Part shown: positions 1-8,252 of the stretch, piece after piece
Position numbering within the stretch: position 1 is the stretch's first letter
Layout: each line of letters starts with the position of its first letter
From: Chloroflexota bacterium
GTDB taxonomy: Bacteria > Chloroflexota > FW602-bin22 > JAMCYS01
Assembly: GCA_021847625.1 (NCBI GenBank)
Contig: JAJZQK010000005.1
Location: 1-21,231, forward strand
Length of the DNA: 21,231 nucleotides
Direction: 5' to 3'
Translations under genes and position numbers: made by a program
Notes under the pieces: generated by a model
Told to the model about the DNA's origin: nothing
Databases searched by the model: none
What the model saw: only the letters and a program-made list of their open reading frames with translations

Positions 1-19
1 CAATTCCTTCTTTGATAAT

Positions 20-726
20 TTAGGTGACGTTCTTCGGGCTAAAGCGATTTGCCGGAGTTGTGTGGTCAGTTTGAGGGAGCATATCGACGGGCACTGGGAC
101 AAGGGCGTCGGCCTTGGCCTGAAGGCGGATTCGGCAGCGCCGCTTGACCTCGTCGGTGCGCTCGGCCAGCCTGCCGAAGAGACTGCCCATCTGTACTAGG
201 AAGGCGGCGGAGGTCTCTGCCGTGCGGTTCCCGCCCGCCTCCATATGCTGGACCTCGCCACTCTCCAAGCAGACCGCCGAGTAGTAGGTGGCCTTCGCGC
301 CCAGCCGGGGACTGGTGGACTCCACCAGGGCCGGCTCGCCACGGAGCACCCACTTGCCCCGCAGGTCGGCATCGGCCCGGAAACGGGTCTCGTCCACGAT
401 ATCGATCCCAGCTTCCCTGGGCGGCGCCTGTGCCGCAGCCTGCAGCTCGACCTGTTCCTCCGCGTTTTGGGGCGGGGGGGAACCATCCGTCTGCTCGAAG
501 GCTAGGCTCGCCGGACCTGATCTCTGGAAGTCCTCCGGCCAAATTCCGACCGTGTGGGCGTCCCTGCCCAACGCCTCGGCTACCTGGGCTGCCGAGAGGC
601 CCCGCCCAGGAGCCAGAGGGCGTGCCAACGTTCCCGCTCGCGCGGGGTGGGAGCCCGATACATCCGATCCAGCACCTGGCAGTTGTCCAGTTGCCAGTGC
701 CCAAACAGATCGAGGACATCGCTCAT
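20..726 (-). pseudogene. Degraded IS630-family transposase (frameshift plus two internal deletions)
   Basis: The minus strand carries pieces of an IS630/Tc1-type transposase. The N-terminus (MSDVLDLFGHWQLDNC..., then RERERWHALWLL) reads in one frame from 726. Near 600-616 the reading shifts by one base into another frame, which continues with a helix-turn-helix segment (LSAAQVAEALGRDAHTVG). The first catalytic-Asp region follows (VDETRFRADADLRGKW), then YYSAVCLESGEV, and a C-terminal tail (DEVKRRCRIRLQAKADAL). From memory of the family, about 70 residues are missing near 400 (after PREAGID), and a larger piece is missing near 175-190. The second loss would remove the other two DDE residues. 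The product cannot be active. The family assignment is by recognition of motifs; exact deletion sizes need an alignment. The tail ends in TAA at 20-22. Confidence 0.8.
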
Positions 727-796
727 CGCAAGTCTCCAGGCTATGCTCAGCCATGGGCAGGCACACCCCGTACATGCGGATTCCACTTTGGCCTTA
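35..796. mobile_element. Remnant IS630-type element, possible imperfect terminal inverted repeats
   Basis: The transposase relic is flanked by loosely matching ends. Read inwards from the left (about 36-50) is GGGCTAAAGCG, and inwards from the right on the minus strand (about 784-794) is AGGCCAAAGTG. They agree at GGCYAAAGYG. A TA dinucleotide, the usual IS630 target, lies just outside the right end (795-796), but none is seen at the left. The right end lies almost against the mutM stop codon, so the element inserted just downstream of the operon. The boundaries are uncertain. Confidence 0.4.
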
Positions 797-798
797 CT

Positions 799-1617
799 TC
801 AGACCTGGCAGCGCGGGCAGAAGTGGCTGCTGCGGCCGCCAATGACCAGGCGTTCGATGGGCCCACCACAGCGGGGACAGGCCTCGCCGGTGCGCCGGTA
901 GACGTTGAGACAGTGCTGGTGACCGCCGGGACGGCCCTCGCCGTCCCGGTACTGACTGAAGGTTGTCCCCCGGTTCCTTATCCCCTCTTCGAGCGTGCGC
1001 CGAATCGCCTCGTGCAGGCGTTGCCATTCCTCTACGCTCAGGCTGTCCGCTCGCCGTAGAGGATGCAGGCCCGCCAGATAGAGCGCCTCGTCGGCGTAGA
1101 TGTTCCCCAGCCCCGCCAGGACCGTCTGGTCAAGCAAGAGCGTCTTGATCGGCGCCTTGCGCTTGCCAAGGGAATTGGCGAGATGCTCGACGGTAAAATC
1201 CTCGGACAGCGGCTCCGGGCCCAGCTTGGCCAGCACCGCCTCCTCCTCACCCTGGCTTACCACGACCAGGCGGGCAAACTTGCGCAGGTCGGCCAGGCGC
1301 AACTCCTCATTGCCCTCCAGCCCAATGATCACCCGGGTATAAGGGTCCGCCTCTGCCTCGCGCGGCCGCAGCAGCAGCCGGCCGGTCATCCGCAGGTGGA
1401 CGAGGAGCACGTCGCCTCCGTCCAGGTACAGGAGAATGAACTTGCCGCGGCGCGTCATCCGCGCGATGCACTGGCCGACCAGGCGGTCTCTGAAGACGGC
1501 GGGGTCCATCCCGCCGACGCTCCCCGACCAGTGAATCTCCGTATCCGAAATGCAGCGCCCCCCGACCAAGGGGCGCAAGCCAGCGACAATCGTCTCGACT
1601 TCAGGTAGTTCCGGCAT
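799..1617 (-). CDS. mutM: Formamidopyrimidine-DNA glycosylase (Fpg/MutM)
   Basis: This 272-residue protein is a base-excision repair glycosylase/AP lyase that removes 8-oxoguanine and formamidopyrimidines. It begins with the diagnostic MPELPEVETI, which after Met removal exposes the catalytic Pro and the Glu next to it. The conserved lysine lies in RRGKF (about residue 59). The helix-two-turn-helix region includes LAGLGNIYADEAL. The C-terminus is a complete zinc finger (CPRC, 16 residues, CPRC). Length and domain order are normal for the family. The ATG overlaps the polA stop in a TAATG arrangement, so translation is probably coupled to polA. It is the last gene of the minus-strand operon and ends 73 bp from the transposase relic. 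Confidence 0.97.
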   Translation of the reverse strand: MPELPEVETIVAGLRPLVGGRCISDTEIHWSGSVGGMDPAVFRDRLVGQCIARMTRRGKFILLYLDGGDVLLVHLRMTGRLLLRPREAEADPYTRVIIGLEGNEELRLADLRKFARLVVVSQGEEEAVLAKLGPEPLSEDFTVEHLANSLGKRKAPIKTLLLDQTVLAGLGNIYADEALYLAGLHPLRRADSLSVEEWQRLHEAIRRTLEEGIRNRGTTFSQYRDGEGRPGGHQHCLNVYRRTGEACPRCGGPIERLVIGGRSSHFCPRCQV

Positions 1618-4436
1618 TACACGTCCTTGAGCTCATCCCAGTTCGGGCCGGCGCTGACGTCGACCTTTAGCGGCACGCTGAGCGGGTAGGCGTTGGCCAT
1701 CATCTCCCGCGTGAGGTCCACGTACTCCGTAAGGCGCTCGCGCGGCACCTCCAAGACCAGCTCGTCGTGCACCTGCAGAAGCATCCGCGCTCCTTCCCCA
1801 CACTCCCGCAAGGCGCGGTCGAGGTTGATCATTGCCAACTTGATGATGTCCGCGGCCGTGCCCTGGATGGGGGCGTTGATCGCCATCCGCTCGGCCGCCT
1901 GCCTGAGCCCATACACGGAGGACGTCACCTCCGGTATCGGCCGTCGCCGGCCGAGCAGGGTGCTGACGTAGCCGTCCCGTCTGACGTCGGCCAGCGTGCT
2001 CTCGATGTAACGGCGCACCCCCTCGTACTTGCCCAGGTAGCGAGCGATATACTCGGCGGCATCCTGACGGGAGAGGTCCGCCCGCTGGGAGAGGCCGTAC
2101 TCGCTCATGCCGTAGAGAACGCCGAAATTGACCGTCTTGGCCAGGCGGCGCATGTCAGACGTCACGCTAGAAAGGGGCACGCCGAACAGCTCAGCGGCGG
2201 TAGCGGCGTGGATGTCCTCGTCGGCGGCAAAGGCGTCCAGCAGTCGCTCGTCCCGCGTGATGTGGGCCAGTATCCGCAGCTCCACCTGCGAGTAGTCCGC
2301 CGACAGTAGCAGGTGGTCCGGCTGCTCCGCAATGAAGGCACGGCGCACGCGCCGTCCCAGCTCGGTGCGCACGGGTATGTTCTGCAGGTTAGGATCGCTC
2401 GAGCTGAGCCGCCCCGTCGAGGCCACGGTCTGGTTGAACGAAGTGTGCACGCGCCCGGTGTGCGCGTCGACCAGCGCGGGCAGGGCGTCCACGTAGGTGG
2501 ACTTCAGCTTCACGAGCTGGCGGTATTCGAGGATCATGTCCAGCACCGGGTGGGCGCCGCGCAGCCGTTCGAGGATCGCGGCCTCCGTGCTGTGGCCGGT
2601 CTTGGTCCGCCTGGCGCTGGGCAACCCCAGCTCCTGGAAGAGTACGGTGCCCAGCTGCTGGGGGCTATTCAGGTTGAACTGATGCCCCACCTCGGCGTAG
2701 ATGCGCAGCTCGAGTTCCTTGATCCGCTGGTACAGCTCGTCCGATATCTTCTTGAGGTAAGGAATGTCCAGCGCCACGCCGACGCGCTCCATCCGCGCCA
2801 GCACCGGCACCAGGGGCATCTCGACCGATTCCAGAAGGCCCCACAGGCCGGCCTCTTTTAGCTCCGGCACCAGTTGCTCGCGCAGGCGAAGGGCGACGTC
2901 GGCGTCCGCGCAGGCGTAAGTGCAGGCGGCCGCCACCGGCACCTCCGCCATCGTGATCTGGTTGCGGCCCTTGCCTATGAGCTCGGTAATCGGCACCAGC
3001 TCCAGTCCCAACCGCGCCCAGGCCATGTCCTTCAGGCCCAGCGGGCGCGAGGAGGCCTCCAGCAGGTAGGCCGCCACCATGGAGTCGAAGACCACTCCCT
3101 GCAGCTCGACGCCGTGCTCGGCGAGCACGAGCATGTCGTACTTGATGTTGTGCCCGCCCTTGGGCCGCTTGGGGTCCTCCAACACGGGCTTGAGGCTGGC
3201 CGCGACCTCTTCCATCGGCAGCTGCCCCTCTTCGGCGGTGACAAGGGGAGAGTGGCCCACCGGGATGTAGTGGGCCCGGCCGGGCTCCACGGCCAGCGAG
3301 AAGCCGACCAAGGCTGCCTGCCTGGGATTCAGTGAGGTGGTCTCGATGTCCAGCGAGATGTAGGGAGCGGCCTGCAGCAGCCTCACCAGCTCGCCCAGCG
3401 TCTCCTTCGTGTTGACGATGCGGTAGTCGCCCAGCGCGGTCGGCACGGTGATGGTGCCTATCGCCGCGGGTGCCGGCGCGGTCTCTCCCAAGAACGACAT
3501 CTGCTGCGGCGCCTCCGCCGGGGCGGCGGGTCCGGGCGCGGGGGCTGCCACGGGACGCGGCTGCTCGCCATCCAGGGTGGCCGGCAGGCGGGAGACAAGG
3601 CTTCGGAACTCCAGCTCGCGGAACAGCTCGGCCACCCGGGCCCGGTCGTAACCGCTGGCCCGGCAAGCCTCCAGGTCGAACCCCACGGGCACGTCCTGCA
3701 CGATGGTGGCCAGGTGGCGGCTCTGCTCGGCCAGGTCCCTGTGCGTGGCCAACAGGTCCTTCACCCTGCCCTTCACCTCGTCCAGGTGGTCGTAGATGCT
3801 ATCCAGATCGCCATATTCCTGGAGCAGGCGCACGGCCGTCTTGTCGCCCACCCCCGGTACGCCGGGAATGTTGTCGGAGGGGTCGCCCTTGAGCGCCTTG
3901 TAGTCGATGAGTTGGTGGGGCGCCAGGCCGTACCGCTCCTGAACGCCGGCCACGTCGAACATCTGCGTGTCGGCAAAGGTGCGCCGGGGCGTGAGCACGC
4001 GCACGTGGTCGCTCACCAATTGCAGCGCATCGGCGTCGCCCGTCACGATGACGGTCTCGACCCCTTCCTCGCTCGCCTTCCTTGCCAGCGTACCGAGGAC
4101 GTCGTCGGCCTCGAAGCCGTCCAGCTCGTAGGTGGGGATGCCGAAGGCCTCCAGCAGCTGCCGGACGCGGTTGAATTGCTCGTACAGCCCCTCCGGGGGA
4201 CCGCGTCGCTGTGCCTTATAGGCCTCGTATTCGACATGGCGAAAGGTCGGCGCCGCCCGATCAAAAGCCACGGCCAGGTAGCCCGGCTTCACTTCGCCGA
4301 GCACCTTGATGAGCATGGAGGCAAAACCGTAGACCGCGTTCACCAGCTCACCCTTGCTTGTCGTGAGGGGGGGAATGGCGTGGAAGGCGCGGTGCAACAG
4401 GGCGTTGCCGTCGAACAGAACCAGAGTGGGAGACAC
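1617..4436 (-). CDS. polA: DNA polymerase I with 5'-3' and 3'-5' exonuclease domains
   Basis: This 939-residue family A polymerase replaces RNA primers and fills repair gaps. Residues 1-290 are the 5'-3' exonuclease/flap domain (LFDGNALLHRAFHA, DGFEADDVLGT, GDPSDNIPGVPGVG). A Pro/Ala-rich linker (about 292-325) follows. The 3'-5' proofreading domain looks active: DIE at 363-365, NIKYD near 430-434 and YACAD near 507-511. Polymerase motif A is SADYSQVELR (Asp714), motif B is RRLAKTVNFGVLYG (763-776) and motif C is VHDE (889-892). The start is GTG, with an AGGA about 8 nt upstream. It begins 7 nt after the rimI-like stop and overlaps mutM by one base. Confidence 0.97.
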   Translation of the reverse strand: MSPTLVLFDGNALLHRAFHAIPPLTTSKGELVNAVYGFASMLIKVLGEVKPGYLAVAFDRAAPTFRHVEYEAYKAQRRGPPEGLYEQFNRVRQLLEAFGIPTYELDGFEADDVLGTLARKASEEGVETVIVTGDADALQLVSDHVRVLTPRRTFADTQMFDVAGVQERYGLAPHQLIDYKALKGDPSDNIPGVPGVGDKTAVRLLQEYGDLDSIYDHLDEVKGRVKDLLATHRDLAEQSRHLATIVQDVPVGFDLEACRASGYDRARVAELFRELEFRSLVSRLPATLDGEQPRPVAAPAPGPAAPAEAPQQMSFLGETAPAPAAIGTITVPTALGDYRIVNTKETLGELVRLLQAAPYISLDIETTSLNPRQAALVGFSLAVEPGRAHYIPVGHSPLVTAEEGQLPMEEVAASLKPVLEDPKRPKGGHNIKYDMLVLAEHGVELQGVVFDSMVAAYLLEASSRPLGLKDMAWARLGLELVPITELIGKGRNQITMAEVPVAAACTYACADADVALRLREQLVPELKEAGLWGLLESVEMPLVPVLARMERVGVALDIPYLKKISDELYQRIKELELRIYAEVGHQFNLNSPQQLGTVLFQELGLPSARRTKTGHSTEAAILERLRGAHPVLDMILEYRQLVKLKSTYVDALPALVDAHTGRVHTSFNQTVASTGRLSSSDPNLQNIPVRTELGRRVRRAFIAEQPDHLLLSADYSQVELRILAHITRDERLLDAFAADEDIHAATAAELFGVPLSSVTSDMRRLAKTVNFGVLYGMSEYGLSQRADLSRQDAAEYIARYLGKYEGVRRYIESTLADVRRDGYVSTLLGRRRPIPEVTSSVYGLRQAAERMAINAPIQGTAADIIKLAMINLDRALRECGEGARMLLQVHDELVLEVPRERLTEYVDLTREMMANAYPLSVPLKVDVSAGPNWDELKDV

Positions 4437-4443
4437 GGAAATC

Positions 4444-5076
4444 CTAGTTCTCCTCCTGGAGCCGCCGCTCGAGGTTCCCCTTCAGAACCTTGAACTTCTC
4501 TTTGAAGGCGGGCGTCCTGATCTCTTCACTCCACATGATGAGCGCGTCCTCGTGGTTGTCGCTGTAGTAGCCTTTACGGACGCCTTCGCCATGGAAAGTG
4601 TACTTCTTATAGAGATTCTGCGCCACCGTGTTGGACGCGCGCACCTCGAGCGTCACCCAGCGCGCGTCCAGCTCCATCGCGGTATCGATCAAACCGACCA
4701 TGAGGAGCTCGCCCAAACCCTGCCCTCGATACTCCGGGCGCACGGCGATCGTCGTGATGTGGGCCTCGTCCACCATCAGCCAGAGGCCCGCGTAGCCGAC
4801 AATCGTCACTTCCAAGGGCGGGCGCTTGCCGTCGCCGGTCTTCAGGAACGACCGCAGGAGCCGTCTGACCGTGCCTTCCTGAGGCGGCCTGCTCTCGGGA
4901 ATCGGCACCCTGCGCATGGCGTCGGCGCGCTCGATCACCAGATAGCGGGCCATTCGGTTGTCGCGGATCTCCCGCCGGTAGGCCGAGGCGGGCCACGAAA
5001 GCGAGAACGATTCGTGCTCTATCTCGATTACTTCGTCGACGTCATCAACCCGCATCGGTCGCAAGACGTACTGCAA
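4444..5076 (-). CDS. rimI: RimI-like GNAT N-acetyltransferase
   Basis: This 210-residue GNAT protein resembles RimI, the acetyltransferase of ribosomal protein S18 alpha-amino groups. The N-terminus is typical (LRPMRVDDVDEVIEIE, ESFSLSWP). The acetyl-CoA loop is visible as RPEYRGQGLGELL, followed by LEVRASNTVAQNLYKKYTF. The protein is longer than usual RimI (about 150 residues). There is an extra stretch of roughly 35-40 residues between YLVIERAD and VGYAGLW, and an extended charged C-terminus. The TTG start is chosen because AAAGGAG lies 9 nt upstream; an internal ATG at 5055 is the alternative. It sits directly after tsaB and tsaE, a common bacterial cluster. The substrate is not proven by sequence. 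Confidence 0.85.
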   Translation of the reverse strand: MQYVLRPMRVDDVDEVIEIEHESFSLSWPASAYRREIRDNRMARYLVIERADAMRRVPIPESRPPQEGTVRRLLRSFLKTGDGKRPPLEVTIVGYAGLWLMVDEAHITTIAVRPEYRGQGLGELLMVGLIDTAMELDARWVTLEVRASNTVAQNLYKKYTFHGEGVRKGYYSDNHEDALIMWSEEIRTPAFKEKFKVLKGNLERRLQEEN

Positions 5077-5121
5077 TTGCCGTGGCTCCTTTGCGCGGGA
5101 CTCCGTCCGGATATGCCATTG

Positions 5122-5850
5122 TCAATGTCCCCCGCTGCCGGGTCCATGCAGGCGCTGTTCCAGAGACCACGAGGACTTTCCCCGCGGTGGGGGCACCGCC
5201 GGCCGGGAGAGGTACAGCGGCTGTACCGTCGCCAGGTCGTCAAAGTCTTTGGCTTCGTAGCGTCGCCAGGCAAGCTCGGCCAGATACCCCGCTCGCCGGA
5301 CGCTCGCCGCCGGCGGCGCGATGACAGCCAGTTTCCCCAGCCTCTCCCTAATCAGAGCCGCCTGGCTGGCCGCCTCGCCGCAGAAGAGCGTCGGCTCGCG
5401 TACGAGCCCCAGCAGGTCCGCCAGCGGAAGGATGCCGCTGCTCCCCTCCGGGCGCCAGGTCTGCTCGCCGGCCGGGTACAGCGCCCCGTGGAGCTGGCCG
5501 CGCCCGGCGTCGATCAGCGCGCACACCTGCTTGCAGACCAAGGCCTGGGCGTAGGCCGTGGCCGCCAGCGTGCCTACGCCGACGAAGGGCAAACCCCGGG
5601 CCAGGCAGAGGCCCTTGGCCAGGCTCACGGCCACCCGCAACCCCGTGAAGCTCCCCGGCCCCAGGGCCACCGCCACCGCTCGCAGACTGCCGACGTCGAG
5701 CTGCCGCAGCGAGAGCAGCCGCTCGAGGTTTGGCAACAGCTGCACCGTGTGCTGAACGCCGGACAACCAGTTCAGCTCACCAACCACCGCCTGCCCATCG
5801 TACAGGGCAATGCTAGCATACTTGGTCGAAGTATCGAGCGCAACCAGCAT
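5122..5850 (-). CDS. tsaB: tRNA t6A37 threonylcarbamoyltransferase accessory protein TsaB
   Basis: TsaB is a catalytically inert ASKHA-fold protein that pairs with TsaD and TsaE to make N6-threonylcarbamoyl-adenosine at position 37 of ANN-decoding tRNAs. The 242-residue product starts with MLVALDTSTKYASIALYDG and has the family signature ALGPGSFTGLRVAVSLAKGL. Length is normal. The ATG begins 3 nt after the tsaE stop, so the two are likely translated together. tsaD, the catalytic partner, is not in this window. A 45-nt gap separates it from the rimI-like gene. Confidence 0.95.
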   Translation of the reverse strand: MLVALDTSTKYASIALYDGQAVVGELNWLSGVQHTVQLLPNLERLLSLRQLDVGSLRAVAVALGPGSFTGLRVAVSLAKGLCLARGLPFVGVGTLAATAYAQALVCKQVCALIDAGRGQLHGALYPAGEQTWRPEGSSGILPLADLLGLVREPTLFCGEAASQAALIRERLGKLAVIAPPAASVRRAGYLAELAWRRYEAKDFDDLATVQPLYLSRPAVPPPRGKSSWSLEQRLHGPGSGGH

Positions 5851-5853
5851 ATC

Positions 5854-6354
5854 TCAGCCCGTCAAACCGTTCCTAAACCGCTCCAGCAGCCGGACGTGCC
5901 GGACGCCGAAGGCCTCAAAGCGCAGCCCGCGCGTCGTGTCGCCGATGACCTCCAGCGTTACCAGAAGGTAGTCGGCCGGCACCAGCGGGCCCAGCCGCTC
6001 GGCCCACTCCACCAGGCACACCCCGTCGCCGCCCAGGTAGTCCAGCAGGCCCAGGTCCAGCACTTCTTCCGCGGCCTCTATACGGTAGAGGTCTATGTGA
6101 TAGACGCGCAGCCCTCCGTGCGCCTGGTCCGCCCGGTATTCGTTGATCAGCGTGAAGCTGGGACTCGTAACGTAGTCGGCCACCCCCAGACCCTGGGCGA
6201 TGCCCTGCGATAGCACGGTCTTGCCCGCGCCAAATTGGCCCTCCATCAGGACGACGTCGCCCGGCTCGAGCAACCCGCCCAGCCGGCGACCATAGGCGAG
6301 AGTCTGTTCCGTCCCGTCGCTGACGAGGTCCCAGGTGCGCATCGGCTCAGCCAC
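5854..6354 (-). CDS. tsaE: tRNA t6A37 biosynthesis ATPase TsaE
   Basis: TsaE is the small P-loop ATPase that resets the TsaB-TsaD complex in t6A synthesis. The 166-residue protein has a clear Walker A motif (GQFGAGKT), the SPSF(T)LINEY segment and the HIDLYR motif with a downstream LVEWAERLG, all typical of TsaE. The position before Walker A is Gln-Phe rather than the frequent Asp-Leu. The start is GTG and overlaps the end of thiL by 8 nt. Gene order thiL-tsaE-tsaB-rimI is a familiar arrangement. Confidence 0.95.
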   Translation of the reverse strand: MAEPMRTWDLVSDGTEQTLAYGRRLGGLLEPGDVVLMEGQFGAGKTVLSQGIAQGLGVADYVTSPSFTLINEYRADQAHGGLRVYHIDLYRIEAAEEVLDLGLLDYLGGDGVCLVEWAERLGPLVPADYLLVTLEVIGDTTRGLRFEAFGVRHVRLLERFRNGLTG

Positions 6355-7348
6355 GAAAGTGGTCCCAACCGCCCTTCTCGACGGGCTCCGCGCGGCCGTC
6401 GGGCCAGGCGAGGAGGACCTGCCCCGCGGGCTCCGCCACGACCTCGCCCACGACGGTCACCGGCGTGCCTAGTTCGTTCAGCGCCTCCCGCGCCCGCGCC
6501 AGCACCTCTGGCGGCGCCGCGAACAGCAGCTCGTACTCCTCGCCGCCCGTGAGCGCCAGCGCGAACGCCTGCTCGCCGAAGGTCTGCTTTACGAGGGGGT
6601 GCACAGGCAGGGCCTCGGCCCGCAGGCGGACGCCGACCCCGCTCATCTGCGCCATATGCCCCGCGTCGCCCGCCAGCCCATCGCTTATGTCAAGGGCCGC
6701 CTTCACGCCCAGCTGCCGCAGGAGCGGCCCCTCCTTCACGCGCGGCCAGGGCCGGTTGTGGGCCCGGCGCAATTCGGCCAGCGCTTCCCGTGGGGCCTGT
6801 CGCTCACCCGACAAGAGGTGGAAGCCCGCCGCCGACCGGCCGAGCCAGCCGGTGACGCCCACGAGGTCGCCGGGCCGGGCGGCGGAGCGCAAGAGGGGCG
6901 AGGCGTGCTCGTCCTCCGGAATGGCGCCGTAGAGGGCGACGGTGACGAACATCGCCCGCGGCGAGCCGACGATGTCGCCGCCGATGACGGCGGTGTTGAA
7001 CTCGCGTCCGGCGGCCGCCAGCCCGCGCGCCATGGTGAGGATGCCCTCCACCTCGGCGTCGCCGGGCAGGCCCAGCGTGAGGAGCGCGTACTGGGGCTCG
7101 CCACCCATGGCGGCGATGTCGCTCAGGTTCACGGCAAGGGACTTCCAGCCCAGCTCTTCCCAGGTGATAGTCGCAAAGCGAAAGTGGACGTCCTCCACCA
7201 GCGTGTCGGTCGTCGCCAGGGCCAATCCGGAAGAGCGCCAAACCGCGGTATCGTCGCCGATACCGATGACTATGCCCGGCGCGGGGCCGGAGAACTCTTG
7301 CTGAAGACGGTCGATGAGGCCAAATTCGCCGATTTCGGACACTCTCAC
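6347..7348 (-). CDS. thiL: Thiamine-monophosphate kinase
   Basis: ThiL phosphorylates thiamine monophosphate to thiamine diphosphate, the cofactor of transketolase encoded later in this window. Visible features are SEIGEFGLIDRL at the N-terminus, the metal/ATP site GIGDDTAV, TTDTLVEDVHFRF, NLSDIAAMGG, GGDIVGSP and LDISDGLAGDAGHM. The frame stays open to a TTG at 7384, which would give 345 residues. However, a TATAAT box at 7355-7360 lies inside that extension, so the earlier start is unlikely. The GTG at 7348 (333 residues) falls at the predicted transcription start; GTG at 7342 is also possible. It is the first gene of the six-gene minus-strand operon. Confidence 0.94.
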   Translation of the reverse strand: MRVSEIGEFGLIDRLQQEFSGPAPGIVIGIGDDTAVWRSSGLALATTDTLVEDVHFRFATITWEELGWKSLAVNLSDIAAMGGEPQYALLTLGLPGDAEVEGILTMARGLAAAGREFNTAVIGGDIVGSPRAMFVTVALYGAIPEDEHASPLLRSAARPGDLVGVTGWLGRSAAGFHLLSGERQAPREALAELRRAHNRPWPRVKEGPLLRQLGVKAALDISDGLAGDAGHMAQMSGVGVRLRAEALPVHPLVKQTFGEQAFALALTGGEEYELLFAAPPEVLARAREALNELGTPVTVVGEVVAEPAGQVLLAWPDGRAEPVEKGGWDHFRG

Positions 7349-7354
7349 AGCGGC

Positions 7355-7384
7355 ATTATACACTGCGCTTGGCGTTGCCGACAA
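7355..7384 (-). promoter_or_regulatory. Promoter of the thiL-tsaE-tsaB-rimI-polA-mutM operon
   Basis: Read on the minus strand, a -35-like TTGTCG (7384-7379) and a perfect TATAAT (7360-7355) are separated by 18 nt. The predicted start point, about 7 nt beyond the -10 box, is position 7348, the first base of a GTG codon of thiL. No Shine-Dalgarno sequence fits between them, so the message may be leaderless. Confidence 0.65.
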
Positions 7385-7388
7385 CGCC
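7371..7388. promoter_or_regulatory. Dyad between divergent promoters (possible operator)
   Basis: GGCGTTG (7371-7377) and CAACGCC (7382-7388) form a perfect 7-bp inverted repeat with a 4-bp centre. It covers both -35 elements of the divergent promoters. A repressor or activator site is one reading; chance in GC-rich DNA is another. Confidence 0.4.
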
Positions 7389-7403
7389 GTCGTGTGCTAT
7401 ACT
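7375..7403 (+). promoter_or_regulatory. Promoter of the metallophosphoesterase gene
   Basis: TTGCCG at 7375-7380 and TATACT at 7398-7403 are separated by exactly 17 nt. The -10 is preceded by TGC, giving an extended -10. The predicted start near 7410 leaves a leader of about 29 nt. Its -35 overlaps the -35 of the opposing operon promoter. Confidence 0.65.
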
Positions 7404-7438
7404 CCTTCGGTGTGCCAGGTTGGAGCAGGTGGTGAGGA

Positions 7439-8167
7439 ATGTTAGTGGCTGTCATCTCGGACATCCACAGCAATCTGGCCGCTCTTCAGGCGGTGTTGGC
7501 GGATATGTCGAGTGTGGACGAGGTCTGGTGCCTCGGCGATACAGTCGGCTACGGTCCTGACCCCAACGAATGTCTCGCCCTTCTTCTTCAGCAAAAGCAC
7601 CTGGCCATCGCCGGCAACCACGATTGGGCCTCCGTGGGCAAGCTCGACCTCTCTAGCTTCAACCCCGACGCCCAAACGGCGAACCTCTGGACGTCCGCGC
7701 AGCTCACGGATACCAACAAGGAGATCATCCGCAATCTGCCGCGCGAGCTAACGGTAGGCGAGTTCACCCTCGCCCACGGCAGCCCTCGCGAGCCGATCTG
7801 GGAGTACATCCTGGACTCCGGTCAGGCGGCGGCCAATCTGCGCTACTTCGACACCAAGTACTGTCTGGTAGGCCACACGCACGTCCCCGCGGTGTTCCTC
7901 AGCCCCGCCGGCAGAGAGCCCGCCGGCAGCCAGCACCCATCCTCGGACACGGTGGTGCGGCTGGGGGAACGGAGACTGATCGTCAACCCGGGCAGTGTCG
8001 GCCAGCCCCGCGACGGCGACCCCCGGGCCGCCTATGCCATCCTTGACACGGCTGGGGGAACCCTGCGCTTTCGGCGCGTGGAGTACGACATTGCCGCTAC
8101 CCAGGAGAAGATGCGGCGGGCCGGCCTGCCTTACGTGCTCTGGGCTCGCCTGTCAGCCGGGTGGTGA
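7439..8167 (+). CDS. Calcineurin-like metallophosphoesterase (YfcE/MJ0936-type)
   Basis: This 242-residue protein carries the full set of dimetal phosphoesterase motifs: DIH (8-10), GDTVGYGPDP (33-42), GNHD (59-62), AHGSP (112-116) and GHTH (145-148), followed by NPGSVGQPRDGDPRA. The family hydrolyses phosphomonoesters or phosphodiesters; the natural substrate cannot be read from sequence. The ATG at 7439 is supported by AGGTGG six nt upstream; GTG at 7445 is an alternative. It is cytosolic (no signal peptide) and has its own promoter, divergent from the thiL operon. The pyrG promoter begins at its stop codon. Confidence 0.93.
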   Translation: MLVAVISDIHSNLAALQAVLADMSSVDEVWCLGDTVGYGPDPNECLALLLQQKHLAIAGNHDWASVGKLDLSSFNPDAQTANLWTSAQLTDTNKEIIRNLPRELTVGEFTLAHGSPREPIWEYILDSGQAAANLRYFDTKYCLVGHTHVPAVFLSPAGREPAGSQHPSSDTVVRLGERRLIVNPGSVGQPRDGDPRAAYAILDTAGGTLRFRRVEYDIAATQEKMRRAGLPYVLWARLSAGW

Positions 8168-8191
8168 CGAGCAATCGTGATTTGTTACAAT
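8164..8191 (+). promoter_or_regulatory. Promoter of pyrG (extended -10)
   Basis: TGTTACAAT (8183-8191) is an extended -10 with TACAAT. A weak -35 (GTGACG, 8164-8169) lies 16 nt upstream and overlaps the metallophosphoesterase stop codon. The leader of about 55 nt ends in GAGGAG five nt before the pyrG ATG. No attenuator hairpin is evident in the leader. Confidence 0.6.
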
Positions 8192-8252
8192 AGGCCGGTT
8201 TGGACTACACCTGCATTCCGGCGCATCGTGACCTGTTGTTTGAGGAGAAGCT

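Noticed and set aside
4354..6213. A 619-codon open frame on the plus strand
   Set aside because: It lies antisense to the rimI-like, tsaB and tsaE genes, has no recognisable motifs and is rich in Arg, Pro, Gln and His. It is a byproduct of GC-rich third positions in the real genes.
7349..7384. TTG start extending thiL by 12 codons
   Set aside because: The extension contains the TATAAT of the operon promoter, and its residues (MSATPSAVYNAA) precede the normal ThiL start.
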